From GCA-016699975 sp964420045 (GTDB taxonomy: Bacteria; Patescibacteriota; Minisyncoccia; Moranbacterales; UBA1568), in NCBI GenBank assembly GCA_964420045.1, contig CAYQPQ010000006.1:1-53533 (forward strand): 53,533 nucleotides of DNA, in the 5' to 3' direction. Positions 42,012 to 50,544 of the stretch are shown here, piece by piece (position 1 is the first letter of the stretch; each line of letters opens with the position of its first letter). The notes under the pieces are model-generated. The model searched no databases and was not told the DNA's origin. It saw nothing but the letters and a program-made list of their open reading frames with translations. The position numbers were made by a program, and so were the translations under genes.

Positions 42012-43370
42012 ATGGCTCTCAAGAAAACGTTAAGCTCGCTCCTCGATGAAACCCTCGCGCTTCACAAGAAGCCGGAAACTTCAGTGGAATCCGCAGCAAC
42101 CGAAGAAAAAGATTCAGAAACAGCGCCCAAGAAAAAGACTCCCGTCAAGAAATCCGCCGCAGCGAAGACAACAAAAAAAGCTGCCGAAACCAGCGAAAAA
42201 CCATCCGAAGAAGACGTTACGATTCCCAAGAAAGCCACCAAAGGAACAGGAAAAGCAACAAAATCCGCTCCCGAGGAAGTCATCGATGATTCCGAAATGG
42301 GACGACTCATCGCCGAACACCCGTTCGAAGTGCCGAAAGTAGGCGATGTGCTTCAGGGAACGATCATCGAAGTTGGCTCCAACTTTGCTTTGATTGACCT
42401 CGGACCCCTCGGAACCGGTACCGTGCTCGGCAAAGAGATGCGAGACGGTCTCGCCGGCGGCGTCAAGGTGAAGAAAGGCGACACGGTCAGCGCGACACTC
42501 ATCGACCTCGAGAATGACGAGGGTGTTATCGAACTCTCCATCCGGGAAGCTTCCTATGACAAATCATGGGAAGATATTCAGGCAAAACTCGAAAACAAAG
42601 AGGTTGTCCCCACCAAAATACTCGAAGCAAACAAGGGCGGTCTCATGATCGAAGTAAACGGCGTTCCCGGATTCCTCCCCGTTTCCCAGCTTGGCAGCGA
42701 ACACTACCCGCGCGTCGAAGACGGCGACAAGAACAAGATTCTCGAACTCCTCAAGCGGCTCATCGGGCAAGAACTCAATGTTCGCATTCTCGACGCCGAT
42801 CGCATCAATGAAAAGCTCATTGTGAGCGAAAAGGCGGCCCGAAGCGAAAAGGAACGCGCCGCCATTTCCTCCCTCCAGGTCGGCGACACCGTTTCCGGAG
42901 AAGTAAGCGGGGTTGTCGACTTCGGCGCCTTCGTCAAATTTCCCATTCCGGGAAATGAAAAGGAGCGCGTCGAAGGTCTCGTGCACATCTCCGAACTCGC
43001 CTGGCAACTTATCGATGATCCGCGCACCGTGGTCCGCACCGGCGACCAAGTCAGCGTCAAAGTGATTGGCATCGAGGACACGCGAATCTCTCTCTCCATG
43101 AAAGCCCTCAAAGATGACCCCTGGGCAAATGTCACCGAGAAATACTCAGTAGGAGACACTGTCGAAGGCAAAGTCGACAAAATCAATCATTTTGGCGCCT
43201 TCGTCTATCTCGACAAAGATATTCACGGACTTGCCTATGTGAGCGAATTCCAAAACCTCTACCCGGGAAGAAAGATGGAAGAAGTCTTCCAAGTCGGAGG
43301 AACCTACAAATGGAAAATCCTCTCCATGGAGCCAAAGAGTCACCGAATGGGACTTCTCCCAGTGAAATAA
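42012..43370 (+). CDS. rpsA: 30S ribosomal protein S1 (four S1 domains)
   Basis: This 452-residue protein is an S1 with an unusual N terminus. Residues 1-95 are a low-complexity Lys/Ala/Glu region, probably disordered. Four S1 domains follow (GDVLQGTIIEVGSNFALIDL, VVPTKILEANKGGLMIEVNG, GDTVSGEVSGVVDFGAFVKF, GDTVEGKVDKINHFGAFVYL). S1 helps the 30S subunit bind mRNA. E. coli S1 has six domains. The start at 42012 (MALKKTLSS) is chosen over an upstream ATG, and a GATACT box only 7 nt before it hints at a leaderless mRNA. Confidence 0.93.
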   Translation: MALKKTLSSLLDETLALHKKPETSVESAATEEKDSETAPKKKTPVKKSAAAKTTKKAAETSEKPSEEDVTIPKKATKGTGKATKSAPEEVIDDSEMGRLIAEHPFEVPKVGDVLQGTIIEVGSNFALIDLGPLGTGTVLGKEMRDGLAGGVKVKKGDTVSATLIDLENDEGVIELSIREASYDKSWEDIQAKLENKEVVPTKILEANKGGLMIEVNGVPGFLPVSQLGSEHYPRVEDGDKNKILELLKRLIGQELNVRILDADRINEKLIVSEKAARSEKERAAISSLQVGDTVSGEVSGVVDFGAFVKFPIPGNEKERVEGLVHISELAWQLIDDPRTVVRTGDQVSVKVIGIEDTRISLSMKALKDDPWANVTEKYSVGDTVEGKVDKINHFGAFVYLDKDIHGLAYVSEFQNLYPGRKMEEVFQVGGTYKWKILSMEPKSHRMGLLPVK

Positions 43371-43410
43371 CCCCCCCCTTCTGACTTTTCCTGAAAAGGA
43401 AGCCTCTATA

Positions 43411-43450
43411 GGAAAAGAAAACTCCGCCTTAAAGCGGAGTTTTCTTTTCC
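43411..43450. terminator. Strong terminator after rpsA
   Basis: A 17-bp perfect stem GGAAAAGAAAACTCCGC and its complement around a short loop. The A-rich left and T-rich right arms allow termination in both directions. Confidence 0.9.
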
Positions 43451-43531
43451 AAATATTTCACAGTATCTTCACCTCTCAAAAATCCGAGAATCAAAAACCC
43501 CACAACAGAGATCCCTCATCTCTCACCCCCC

Positions 43532-43728
43532 TGTCATCCCGAGCAAAGTCGAGGGATCTCATTCTCAAAGACACGCTCTGGAGATCCCTCCACTTCACTC
43601 CTTCTCCGCCAGTTGGCGGATCCGGTTGGAATGACAGAGTCGCAATGCCCCATCACCCTCCATCCCCCATCTTCGATAGCCTATCTTCCATATTCCACTC
43701 TCTACCTTCTATCTTCTGCCCCCTCTAG
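43532..43728. repeat. REP-like palindromes, family C unit and pyrimidine tract
   Basis: GTCATCCCGAGCAAAGTCGA...GGATCTC at 43532-43560 is followed by an inverted relative at 43581-43635, split by TCCGCCAGTTGGCGGA (43605-43620). A CCATCTTCGATAGCCTATCT-like tract runs to the stop codon of the NYN gene. Confidence 0.65.
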
Positions 43729-44222
43729 ATCAAAAACAACTTCTTATCCTCCGAAAGATTGATAAAGTCATCGAGCTGCTCAATAAGCTTCGCGCTCGCC
43801 GATTCTTTGAATGCCATCCCCTCAACGCGGCACCCGGTTGTTGATTGGATATACTCAACAAGCGGGATATAGTCGCCATCGCCCGAGACCAAGATAATCA
43901 CATCAAGATTCCGTGCCATTTTGACAGCATCCATCGCAATGCCCACATCCCAGTCGCCTTTCTTTGAACCATCGGGGAAAATCTGCAAATCTTTTGTCTT
44001 CACTTCAAACCCAGATTTCTCCAGCGCCTCGAAGAATTTTTCTTCCATTCCCTCAACCGTCTTGATCCCATACGCAATCGCCCGGATAAGCTTCCGATCC
44101 GCCGTCCCCGCAAGAAGCACATTCTTAAAGCTCACCTTCTTGCTAAAGAGGATGCGCGCGCTGTAATACATATTCTGCACATCGACCAGCATCCCGACGC
44201 GCTGTTCCTTAAATTTCGCCAT
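43725..44222 (-). CDS. NYN-domain (LabA/DUF88-like) putative ribonuclease
   Basis: This 165-residue protein has the PIN-like NYN fold: GMLVDVQNMYYSAR at the N terminus with the first Asp, KKGDWDVGIAMDAVKMA in the middle and VIILVSGDGDYIPLVEYI with the acidic active-site group. Such proteins are predicted metal-dependent RNases. It is encoded just downstream of rpsO on the same strand, so a role in RNA turnover is plausible. The ATG at 44222 is preferred over an upstream frame extension. Confidence 0.9.
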   Translation of the reverse strand: MAKFKEQRVGMLVDVQNMYYSARILFSKKVSFKNVLLAGTADRKLIRAIAYGIKTVEGMEEKFFEALEKSGFEVKTKDLQIFPDGSKKGDWDVGIAMDAVKMARNLDVIILVSGDGDYIPLVEYIQSTTGCRVEGMAFKESASAKLIEQLDDFINLSEDKKLFLI

Positions 44223-44279
44223 AAAAAAATTTGTAAAAAGCCAATCCCGCACCTTGGATACAAAGTGCGGGAGGAAAAT

Positions 44280-44543
44280 CTACGCAAGTTTGAGCTTTTT
44301 TGCCAATGATTTTGCGGATTTCTCATCGGTTTTCTGCAGATAGCCCATCAAGCGCTTGCGCTTCGAAACCATCTTGAGCAATCCGCGGCGAGAATGAAAG
44401 TCTTTCTTGTTCTTCTTGAGGTGGTCAGTAAGCTTCTTGATCCGCTCGGTAAACATCGCAATCTGATATTCCGGCGACCCCGTATCCTTCTCATGTCGTT
44501 TCACATCCTTCGTCGCCTTCACCTTCTGCTTCGTCGTCAACAT
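44280..44543 (-). CDS. rpsO: 30S ribosomal protein S15
   Basis: This 87-residue primary 16S-binding protein matches S15 throughout: HEKDTGSPEYQIAMFTERIK, KLTDHLKKNKKDFHSRRGLL and KMVSKRKRLMGYLQKTD. It lies under the platform of the 30S subunit and is often autoregulated. Three ATGs are close together; MLTTKQKVKATKD is chosen because family members start this way. Confidence 0.95.
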   Translation of the reverse strand: MLTTKQKVKATKDVKRHEKDTGSPEYQIAMFTERIKKLTDHLKKNKKDFHSRRGLLKMVSKRKRLMGYLQKTDEKSAKSLAKKLKLA

Positions 44544-44623
44544 AGCCATTTCGTACGGCATCGGACTCGTTCTTTCGCAAGAAACAAACCAATCCGAGCT
44601 CGTCCCCTATTGATTAAGTAATT

Positions 44624-44650
44624 AAGAGCCTATCACAGATAGGCTCTTCG
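44624..44650. terminator. Terminator-like hairpin
   Basis: A perfect 11-bp stem AAGAGCCTATC-ACA-GATAGGCTCTT between rpsO and the 138-residue gene. The T-run is weak on both sides. Confidence 0.5.
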
Positions 44651-44663
44651 CGCAAATGAAAAC

Positions 44664-45080
44664 CTACTCTTCCCGCCCATTCTTTCGGCTTCGTGCCCCA
44701 TATCCATATCCACTAACAGCACCGGTGATAAGACCAATTGCGCCAGTGATAATTTGCGAAGCATACTCTGGCGCATAGAAGACACAAAAAACAAAGAGAC
44801 CGACCAAGACAACGGTTAACAACCCAAAGACAAAGAGTGCAGAAACAAGCTGTGGAGAAAAGTGGGTTCTTTCCTGATGAGTATAGTCCATCCCTTTCTC
44901 CTGTAAGGAGAGCATTTTGTCCACCTGTGCTTGCGTTGGCGTATACGAGTTAGCATTCATGATCTGCATAGCATGCGCCATGAACGTCTCGTTCACCCGT
45001 TGTGATTGAACAATTTCTTTCTCTTTAGAAGACGCGTTTCTATCGTGATTAGACGGCGCTAAAGGTCTTCGTTCCGGCAT
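44664..45080 (-). CDS. Hypothetical membrane protein
   Basis: This protein has 138 residues. A soluble charged N-terminal half is followed by two membrane helices at about 78-102 and 107-125, the second GAIGLITGAVSGYGYGA, then a basic-acidic tail RSRKNGREE. It overlaps the end of the upstream small gene by 32 nt. It is not recognised. The topology recalls small bacterial membrane regulators, without specific support. Confidence 0.65.
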   Translation of the reverse strand: MPERRPLAPSNHDRNASSKEKEIVQSQRVNETFMAHAMQIMNANSYTPTQAQVDKMLSLQEKGMDYTHQERTHFSPQLVSALFVFGLLTVVLVGLFVFCVFYAPEYASQIITGAIGLITGAVSGYGYGARSRKNGREE

Positions 45081-45285
45081 AACTGATAAAAGTCATCTGC
45101 TTATCCTCCCTTGAGTCAAACCTTTGTATCTCAGATCTCACAAAACGATTCATTTCCATTCGCACCAGCAATCCCAGGAGAACATTAAATTCCTCTTGAG
45201 ATATCTTGTTCGCACGAAGGTCATTCTGCAATGACGAAAGCTCTCGTGTAAACCGTGTTTGGTAATCTTTGTTGAATCTCCCCAT
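45049..45285 (-). CDS. Small hypothetical protein (78 residues)
   Basis: The frame reads MGRFNKDYQTRFTRELSSLQ, then NDLRANKISQEEFNVLLGLL, and ends TFISYAGTKTF-SAV. The helical, charged composition supports a real soluble protein. The longer upstream extension lies over gyrA and is rejected. Its 3' end overlaps the 138-residue membrane protein gene, so the two are probably translated together. Confidence 0.55.
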   Translation of the reverse strand: MGRFNKDYQTRFTRELSSLQNDLRANKISQEEFNVLLGLLVRMEMNRFVRSEIQRFDSREDKQMTFISYAGTKTFSAV

Positions 45286-45334
45286 AACAAATCCACTATA
45301 CCGTAACATCTGAAAATATCCAATACGCTTTACT

Positions 45335-47800
45335 CTACAACACCGTAAATGAAGCAACTCCGTCACTGGCTTGCGGGCGCATGACGCGGACGCCTTGGGT
45401 GACGCGGGAGAGCAAAGGAACACTCTTGAGCGGAATACGAATAATCGTGCCCTTTCTTGAGGTTGCCATGAGATCGCATTCGGAAATATCATCCTTGTGT
45501 GCCACCTCCGCGCCGACAAGTTTGCCGATTTTCGGCGTCACCTTGGCGGTCTTCATGCCGCTTCCGCCGCGATGCTGGAGCTTGTAGTGCTTAAGGTCCG
45601 TACGTTTCCCAAAGCCATTTCCCGAAAGAATGATAAGCTCGAGATCTTTCCCTTCCGCGCGAATAACATTCATGCCGACCACTTTGTCAGAAGTCGCGAG
45701 CTTAATGCCGCGCACCCCTCCGGCGCTCCGCCCCATCGGGCGCACATCGCTTTCTTTGAAGCGAATCGCCTGCCCTTCGCTCGTCGTGAAAATAATATGG
45801 TCGGAACCGGTCGTCGGCGCCACCCACCCGAGCATATCGCCTTTTTCAAGGTTGATTGTGATGAGCCCGCTTCGGCGCACCGTCTCATAGTCTTCGAGTT
45901 TCGTTTTCTTGATCGTGCCCTGCTCGGTCGCCATGAAGAGATACTTGTAATTGTCATCCTTATTGAAGGCAATGAGCGCCGTAATGCGTTCGTCCGGCGA
46001 CATCTGAAGGAAATTCACGATCGCTTGCCCTTTCGCCGTACGCGATGACTCTGGGATTTCATAGGCTTTGGTCTGAAAGACCTTTCCCGTATCGGTGAAA
46101 AACATGAGGTTGTCATGTGTCATAATGCCAAGCACTTTGGCGATCGCGTCGCCATCATGCGTCGTTGCGCCGATAACCCCTTTGCCCCCACGCTTTTGCA
46201 CGCGATAGACATCCGGATTCATGCGTTTCACATAGCCATCATGAGACAACGTGATAATCGCTTCTTCATTGGGAATAAGATCTTCCTGTTTGAATTCGCC
46301 AATGCCCGAACGAACCACCTTCGTCTTTCGCGCATCGCCGTATTTCGCCTTAAGATCGAGAAGCTCACTCTTTACCAGCTTCATCAGCTTCGTCCGACTC
46401 CCCAAGAGATCTTCCAGCTCAGCGATAAGCTTTCGCTTCTCAGCCAGCTCGTCTTCAATCTTTTTGCGCTCAAGTCCGGCAAGTGTCTGAAGCCGCATTT
46501 CGAGAATCGCATCCGTCTGCCGATCAGAGAGACGAAAGCTCTTCATGAGGCGCGCCTTCGCGGTTTCTTTGTCCGGCGACTTCTTGATAATGGCAATCAC
46601 TTCATCGATATGATCGAGCGCCGTTTTGAGTCCTTCGAGAATATGCGCGCGATCCCGCGCTTTTTCGAGTTCAAACCGTGTCCGGCGCGTCACGACCATC
46701 TCGCGATGCGCGACGAACTGCTCAAGAATCGACTTCAAATTCAGCACTTGCGGCTCGATGCCATTCACCAACGCCAACATATTCATGTTGAAGTTCTTCT
46801 GGAAATCCGTAAGCGAATAGAGCTTATTGAGCACCTTCTGCGGGAACGCCTCTTTCTTGAGCTCTACCACTATACGCACGCCATCCTTGTCAGACTCATC
46901 GCGGAGATCTTTGATGCCCTGCAGTTTCCCGTCTTTCACGAGTTCGGCGATTTTCTGTATCAGGGTTGATTTGTTGGTCAAATAGGTGATTTCCGTCGCG
47001 ACAATCTGAAACATCCCCGCCTTCGTTTCGATGATCTCCGCCTTGGCACGCGTCGTAATCTTCCCGCGACCCGTCGCATAGGCTTCGCGAATATCTTTGG
47101 CGTTGTAGATAATGCCCCCCGTCGGAAAGTCCGGCCCTTTGATAAATTTCAGCAAGTCTTCCGTACTCGCCTCGGGATTCTCAATAAGGTGCGCGATACC
47201 GTCAACCAATTCAGAGAGGTTATGCGGCGGGATATTCGTCGCCATACCAACCGCGATACCAACCGTGCCATTCGCAAGAAGCTGCGGCAACTTCGCCGGA
47301 AGCACCACCGGCTCCTTATGCATACCGTCAAAGTTCGGGATAAAATCCACCGTGTCTTTCTCGATATCAAAGAGCATTTCTTCTGCTATCGCAGAAAGCT
47401 TTGCCTCCGTATAGCGATAGGCGGCCGCGCTATCTCCATCCATCGAGCCAAAGTTTCCCTGCCCCCACACGAGCGGATAGCGAAGCGAGAAATCCTGCGC
47501 CATACGCACCATGGTGTCATACACCGCCGTATCGCCATGCGGGTGGTACTTTCCGAGCACTTCTCCGACAACCGTTGCCGACTTGCGAAACTTCGCACTC
47601 GCCTTGAGCCCCGTAGACCACATGGAATAAAGGATGCGTCGATGCACCGGCTTCAAACCATCACGCACATCAGGAAGCGCTCGCGACACAATCACACTCA
47701 TCGCATAATCCAAATACGATTTTCGCACCTCATCCGTAATTGGCTGGAGAGAAATATGCTCTTCCGGCGTCACCATGTTTTCGACAGCAGTTTTTTTCAT
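45335..47800 (-). CDS. gyrA: DNA gyrase subunit A
   Basis: This 821-residue topoisomerase subunit cuts and rejoins DNA to introduce negative supercoils with GyrB. The catalytic Tyr130 is in AAAYRYTEAKLS. The quinolone-pocket positions are Thr91 and Asp95 in HPHGDTAVYD, so Thr replaces the common Ser83 equivalent. The C-terminal beta-pinwheel carries QKRGGKG (the GyrA box, usually QRRGGKG), which favours gyrase over topoisomerase IV. GyrB is not in the window. Confidence 0.95.
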   Translation of the reverse strand: MKKTAVENMVTPEEHISLQPITDEVRKSYLDYAMSVIVSRALPDVRDGLKPVHRRILYSMWSTGLKASAKFRKSATVVGEVLGKYHPHGDTAVYDTMVRMAQDFSLRYPLVWGQGNFGSMDGDSAAAYRYTEAKLSAIAEEMLFDIEKDTVDFIPNFDGMHKEPVVLPAKLPQLLANGTVGIAVGMATNIPPHNLSELVDGIAHLIENPEASTEDLLKFIKGPDFPTGGIIYNAKDIREAYATGRGKITTRAKAEIIETKAGMFQIVATEITYLTNKSTLIQKIAELVKDGKLQGIKDLRDESDKDGVRIVVELKKEAFPQKVLNKLYSLTDFQKNFNMNMLALVNGIEPQVLNLKSILEQFVAHREMVVTRRTRFELEKARDRAHILEGLKTALDHIDEVIAIIKKSPDKETAKARLMKSFRLSDRQTDAILEMRLQTLAGLERKKIEDELAEKRKLIAELEDLLGSRTKLMKLVKSELLDLKAKYGDARKTKVVRSGIGEFKQEDLIPNEEAIITLSHDGYVKRMNPDVYRVQKRGGKGVIGATTHDGDAIAKVLGIMTHDNLMFFTDTGKVFQTKAYEIPESSRTAKGQAIVNFLQMSPDERITALIAFNKDDNYKYLFMATEQGTIKKTKLEDYETVRRSGLITINLEKGDMLGWVAPTTGSDHIIFTTSEGQAIRFKESDVRPMGRSAGGVRGIKLATSDKVVGMNVIRAEGKDLELIILSGNGFGKRTDLKHYKLQHRGGSGMKTAKVTPKIGKLVGAEVAHKDDISECDLMATSRKGTIIRIPLKSVPLLSRVTQGVRVMRPQASDGVASFTVL

Positions 47801-47879
47801 AGGAAATATATCAGAACATTCTCCACAGCTCCTCCTTTCAGGATACCTCTATTCGTTAAACACTCCCTCCGCTAAAACA

Positions 47880-48338
47880 CTATTGTCCCGCTTCGACGCT
47901 TGGCGTTTCCAAAGGCTTCGTCGCATCACTGCCGGCTCCCGGCAATGCACCGGAACGTTCCTCACCAAGAGGCGCTTGTGGCATATCACCACCCTCCTCC
48001 GGCATCATCCCTTTTCGAGGAAGGAAATCCGGAGTTTCGGGAGTCGAGGAGCGTGTCGCCTCGCTCGGCGACTGTGTGGCATTCTCTTTCAGCGTTTTCC
48101 CGGCTTTCAAAAGATCCTCAAGAGAAACCGGCGCCGATTCCTGAATAGTCTGAGCGTTTTCCCGGAGAACATCCACCGCATCACTCGCGTCGTTCTTGAG
48201 CAACGTTCCGAAAGACGCCTGCAGAGAAAACGCCCAAAGCGCCACCACGCATACGAATGAGATACCAACCGAAAAAAACAGGTATCGCACGCGAACCGTT
48301 TCCGGTTTCTGCCGCATACGTTCAAAAAGAGAAGCCAT
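47880..48338 (-). CDS. Hypothetical single-pass membrane protein
   Basis: This protein has 152 residues. A basic N terminus MASLFERMRQKPETVRVR, one membrane helix (about 19-41) and a long Pro/Ser/Glu-rich tail with no fold visible. Proteins of this make-up are common in Patescibacteria and may act as envelope linkers. Not recognised. Confidence 0.6.
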   Translation of the reverse strand: MASLFERMRQKPETVRVRYLFFSVGISFVCVVALWAFSLQASFGTLLKNDASDAVDVLRENAQTIQESAPVSLEDLLKAGKTLKENATQSPSEATRSSTPETPDFLPRKGMMPEEGGDMPQAPLGEERSGALPGAGSDATKPLETPSVEAGQ

Positions 48339-48379
48339 AACGCCTATATACTACTGTGTATTTGCAAAAATATCTCTCA

Positions 48380-48542
48380 GAGCTTGTTTTAAAAGTCTCT
48401 TTCGTCGCGAAATTTCAAAATTTTGAGCGAAAAACATGAAGATTGAGGAGTGCTACCAGGAAGGTAATGCGACGAAATCTGAATGTTTTGCAGCCAAAAT
48501 TTTGAAATTGCAGCAGAGTACGGACTTTTAAGACAAGTTCTC
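48380..48542. repeat. 163-nt palindromic element, copy 2 (empty site)
   Basis: Terminal arms GAGCTTGTTTTAAAAGTC and GACTTTTAAGACAAGTTCTC pair, and inner arms AATTTCAAAATTTTG and CAAAATTTTGAAATT pair. The core is shared with 9921-10103. Compared with that copy the arms differ in sequence but still pair, which points to a conserved structure. Confidence 0.75.
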
Positions 48543-48564
48543 AACCGCTTCTCCTCAAATATAG

Positions 48565-48755
48565 CCTAAGAGTGCGTCTAATAAAGGCTGTTTTTCCGGA
48601 AGAAATTCTTTTTTTGCTTGTCTTACACTTCGTACGTCTGCCCGCAACGCTTTGCGTAGCAGTGCGGACGGGAAATCCGCAAAAAAAGAATTTCTTTCGG
48701 AAAAGCGGTTACAGTGTGCATTTTGTAGAGCTTTTTAGACACCCTCTATCTTAAG
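48565..48755. repeat. Large imperfect palindrome
   Basis: Long inverted arms (TTTTTCCGGAAGAAATTCTT at about 48590 and AAGAATTTCTTTCGGAAAAG at about 48686) are nested inside outer arms GTCTAATAAAGGCT and AGCTTTTTAGAC. An inner GC hairpin around CGCAACGCTTTGCG completes it. No coding frame is seen; it resembles a MITE or an RNA hairpin. Confidence 0.65.
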
Positions 48756-48796
48756 AGAAACTCTCATTTCACAAAGGACGCTTTCTGAGAAAGCAA

Positions 48797-49447
48797 TTAT
48801 GCCCGCTCGAAGAGCACAACTTCCATACTTTTCCCATCAAGATCCTTTTTCTTTACCGTCAGCTTCGATACAGCCGTTTCCGGACAATTCCCTATTTCTT
48901 TGCAGAACGCCTGCTCATCTTCACTCTCCGTTTCAAAACCCGGAAAACGATAATGCATCGGCACAACAATCGCCGGCTCGATTTTTCGGACCAACTCATC
49001 CACACGCTTCACCGCGAGGGTATCCTTATTACCCGCCGGCACAAACAAAATATCGACATGTCCTATTTTTTCCACGACGCTTGAAGCAAGCTCATGACCC
49101 AATGCGCCTAAGTGACACAAAGTCATATCTTCGCTCTGCAAGACGAATAGAGTGTTTTTCCCGCGAACCGCGCCCGATTCCTCATCGCGAAACGAAGGAA
49201 AGCCCATAACCGATATCCCGCGAACATCATATTCGCCCGGGCAATCGAGAAGCAGCGCTTCATCGGTGATATCACGATCCTTCGCACTCATATGCGTTTT
49301 GAGCGTTACGTCCGCCTGCCCTTGCGGCGCCCGAAGTCCGGAATCTTTCTCGCACGGATCAATCACCACAACAACATCGTCTGTCGCGCGCCCGCCGGGC
49401 TTCGTCGTTATTTTGAAACAAAAATCACCGTAGTACTGAATATTCAT
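48797..49447 (-). CDS. UlaG-like metallo-beta-lactamase-fold hydrolase
   Basis: This 216-residue protein begins MNIQYYGDFCFKITTKPGGR, the start of the UlaG-type MBL fold. It continues with VVVIDPCEKDSGLRAPQGQA, CPGEYDVRGISVMGF, MTLCHLGALGHELAS and IVVPMHYRFPGFETE. Some metal-binding histidines expected in the HxHxDH motif are not obvious (KTHMSAKDRDI is the best candidate), so activity may be altered. Upstream codons of the frame are ignored because the ATG at 49447 begins the fold. Confidence 0.8.
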   Translation of the reverse strand: MNIQYYGDFCFKITTKPGGRATDDVVVVIDPCEKDSGLRAPQGQADVTLKTHMSAKDRDITDEALLLDCPGEYDVRGISVMGFPSFRDEESGAVRGKNTLFVLQSEDMTLCHLGALGHELASSVVEKIGHVDILFVPAGNKDTLAVKRVDELVRKIEPAIVVPMHYRFPGFETESEDEQAFCKEIGNCPETAVSKLTVKKKDLDGKSMEVVLFERA

Positions 49448-49556
49448 AGAAGACCGCCAAAAGAAACTCCCGAGAACCATGCTTCTCGCGCTTTCCCAGG
49501 GTATCATGAGATTTTCTCTTTGTCGAGATGGTTTCTCTCGCGCCTCCCTGCCGCTG

Positions 49557-49585
49557 TTGACGAAATGAGAAATATCTTTTAGAGT
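49557..49585 (+). promoter_or_regulatory. Promoter for rplS
   Basis: TTGACG (49557-49562), 17 bp, TAGAGT (49580-49585). The leader of about 55 nt contains a GAGCCC...GGGTGG hairpin followed by TTTTTCTTTC, which could act as an attenuator. Confidence 0.6.
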
Positions 49586-49647
49586 GGCTAGTATGGATAC
49601 GAGCCCTCTTTCGGGTGGTTTTTCTTTCTTGGCTTAATAGTACCGAT

Positions 49648-50109
49648 ATGGATCAGAAACTCATTGCATTCAACCTCTCCCAGCGGCGCACTGACCTCCC
49701 GCCTGTCCGAACCGGCGATGTCATTCGCGTCACCCGCAAGATCAAAGAAGGCGGCAAAGAGCGTCTCCAGGTCTTTGAAGGCATGATTATCGCCAAAAAA
49801 GGCGGCCAGAGCGCCTCGCCAACCATTACCGTCCGAAAAATTTCCTTCGGCGTCGGCGTAGAGATCATTTTTCCGCTCAATTCCCCGCAAGTCGAAAAAA
49901 TCGACTTTGTGAAACGCACCAAAGCTGGTCGATCAAAGATCTATTATGTCCGACACAAGTCCGCAAAAGTCCTGAGTCGGAAACTCAAAGAAATTCCCGC
50001 CAAAGACATGCTCGTCGAGAAACCCGCCAAGAAAGCTACGTCTCAGCCAAAAACAACGAAGAAGACCGAAGCCGAAACATCAGAGCCAAAGACAACCTCC
50101 AAGAACTAG
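49648..50109 (+). CDS. rplS: 50S ribosomal protein L19
   Basis: This 153-residue ribosomal protein lies at the 30S-50S interface. The conserved body is FNLSQRRTDLPPVRTGDVIR, QVFEGMIIAKKGG, ITVRKISFGVGVEIIFPLNS and AKRSK-like RAGRSKIYYVR. The C-terminal ~45 residues are a Lys/Thr/Pro-rich extension beyond the usual length (about 115). The start at 49648 is the ATG of the conserved part. tRNA-Leu follows 45 nt downstream without a visible terminator, so they may be co-transcribed. Confidence 0.94.
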   Translation: MDQKLIAFNLSQRRTDLPPVRTGDVIRVTRKIKEGGKERLQVFEGMIIAKKGGQSASPTITVRKISFGVGVEIIFPLNSPQVEKIDFVKRTKAGRSKIYYVRHKSAKVLSRKLKEIPAKDMLVEKPAKKATSQPKTTKKTEAETSEPKTTSKN

Positions 50110-50154
50110 TCGCGCAGAACCCTCAGAAGAAAGCGCAAAGAAACAAAAACTATC

Positions 50155-50239
50155 GGGGATATGGTGGAATTGGTATACACACACGTTTGAGGGGCGTGGC
50201 CCTTGTGGCATGAGGGTTCGAGTCCCTCTATCCCCACCA
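50155..50239 (+). tRNA. tRNA-Leu (anticodon GAG)
   Basis: Class II tRNA with acceptor GGGGATA/TATCCCC, anticodon arm CACGT-TTGAGGG-GCGTG, T-arm GAGGG-TTCGAGT-CCCTC and discriminator A. CCA is encoded at 50237-50239. Confidence 0.92.
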
Positions 50240-50307
50240 CCAGTAAGCATTTGAAAAGTTTCTCAAAAAAGTTGCTGCGACAAGCATGATTCGTCCGGTT
50301 TGTATAG

Positions 50308-50355
50308 CTGGAGACGCCCCGTCGGATGACGGGGCGAGTCTCTCTATCCCCACCA
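50308..50355 (+). pseudogene. tRNA-Leu 3'-end relic with a 20-nt palindrome in the T-loop
   Basis: GGAGAC and GAGTCTCT are parts of a T-arm and CTATCCCCACCA is the acceptor end of the intact tRNA-Leu upstream. Between them sits GCCCCGTCGGATGACGGGGC (50316-50335), a family B palindrome with an 8-bp stem. No 5' half is recognisable. Confidence 0.65.
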
Positions 50356-50356
50356 A

Positions 50357-50396
50357 AAAATCAAAAAGCCGAGAACATCTCTTGGCTTTTTCTTTA
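50357..50396 (+). terminator. Rho-independent terminator
   Basis: AAAAAGCCGAGA pairs with TCTTGGCTTTTT, followed by C-TTTATTTC. It ends the rplS-tRNA-Leu transcript. Confidence 0.75.
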
Positions 50397-50409
50397 TTTC
50401 TGCTATTCT
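50382..50409 (+). promoter_or_regulatory. Promoter for the tRNA-Val/Phe cluster
   Basis: TTGGCT (50382-50387), 16 bp, then TGC-TATTCT (extended -10, box at 50404-50409). The tRNA begins 12 nt after the box. Confidence 0.55.
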
Positions 50410-50421
50410 TTGTTGCAGAAT

Positions 50422-50495
50422 GGACGATTAGCTCAGTTGGTTAGAGCGCCTCGTTTACACCGAGGAGGTCGCTGGTCCGAGTCCAGCATCGTCCA
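50422..50495 (+). tRNA. tRNA-Val (anticodon TAC)
   Basis: Acceptor GGACGAT/ATCGTCC, anticodon arm CCTCG-TTTACAC-CGAGG, discriminator A. CCA is not encoded. Confidence 0.94.
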
Positions 50496-50544
50496 CAAGT
50501 TTGATTGATGGCGACGAGTTTGATAGAGTGTGGAAACAAGAAAC

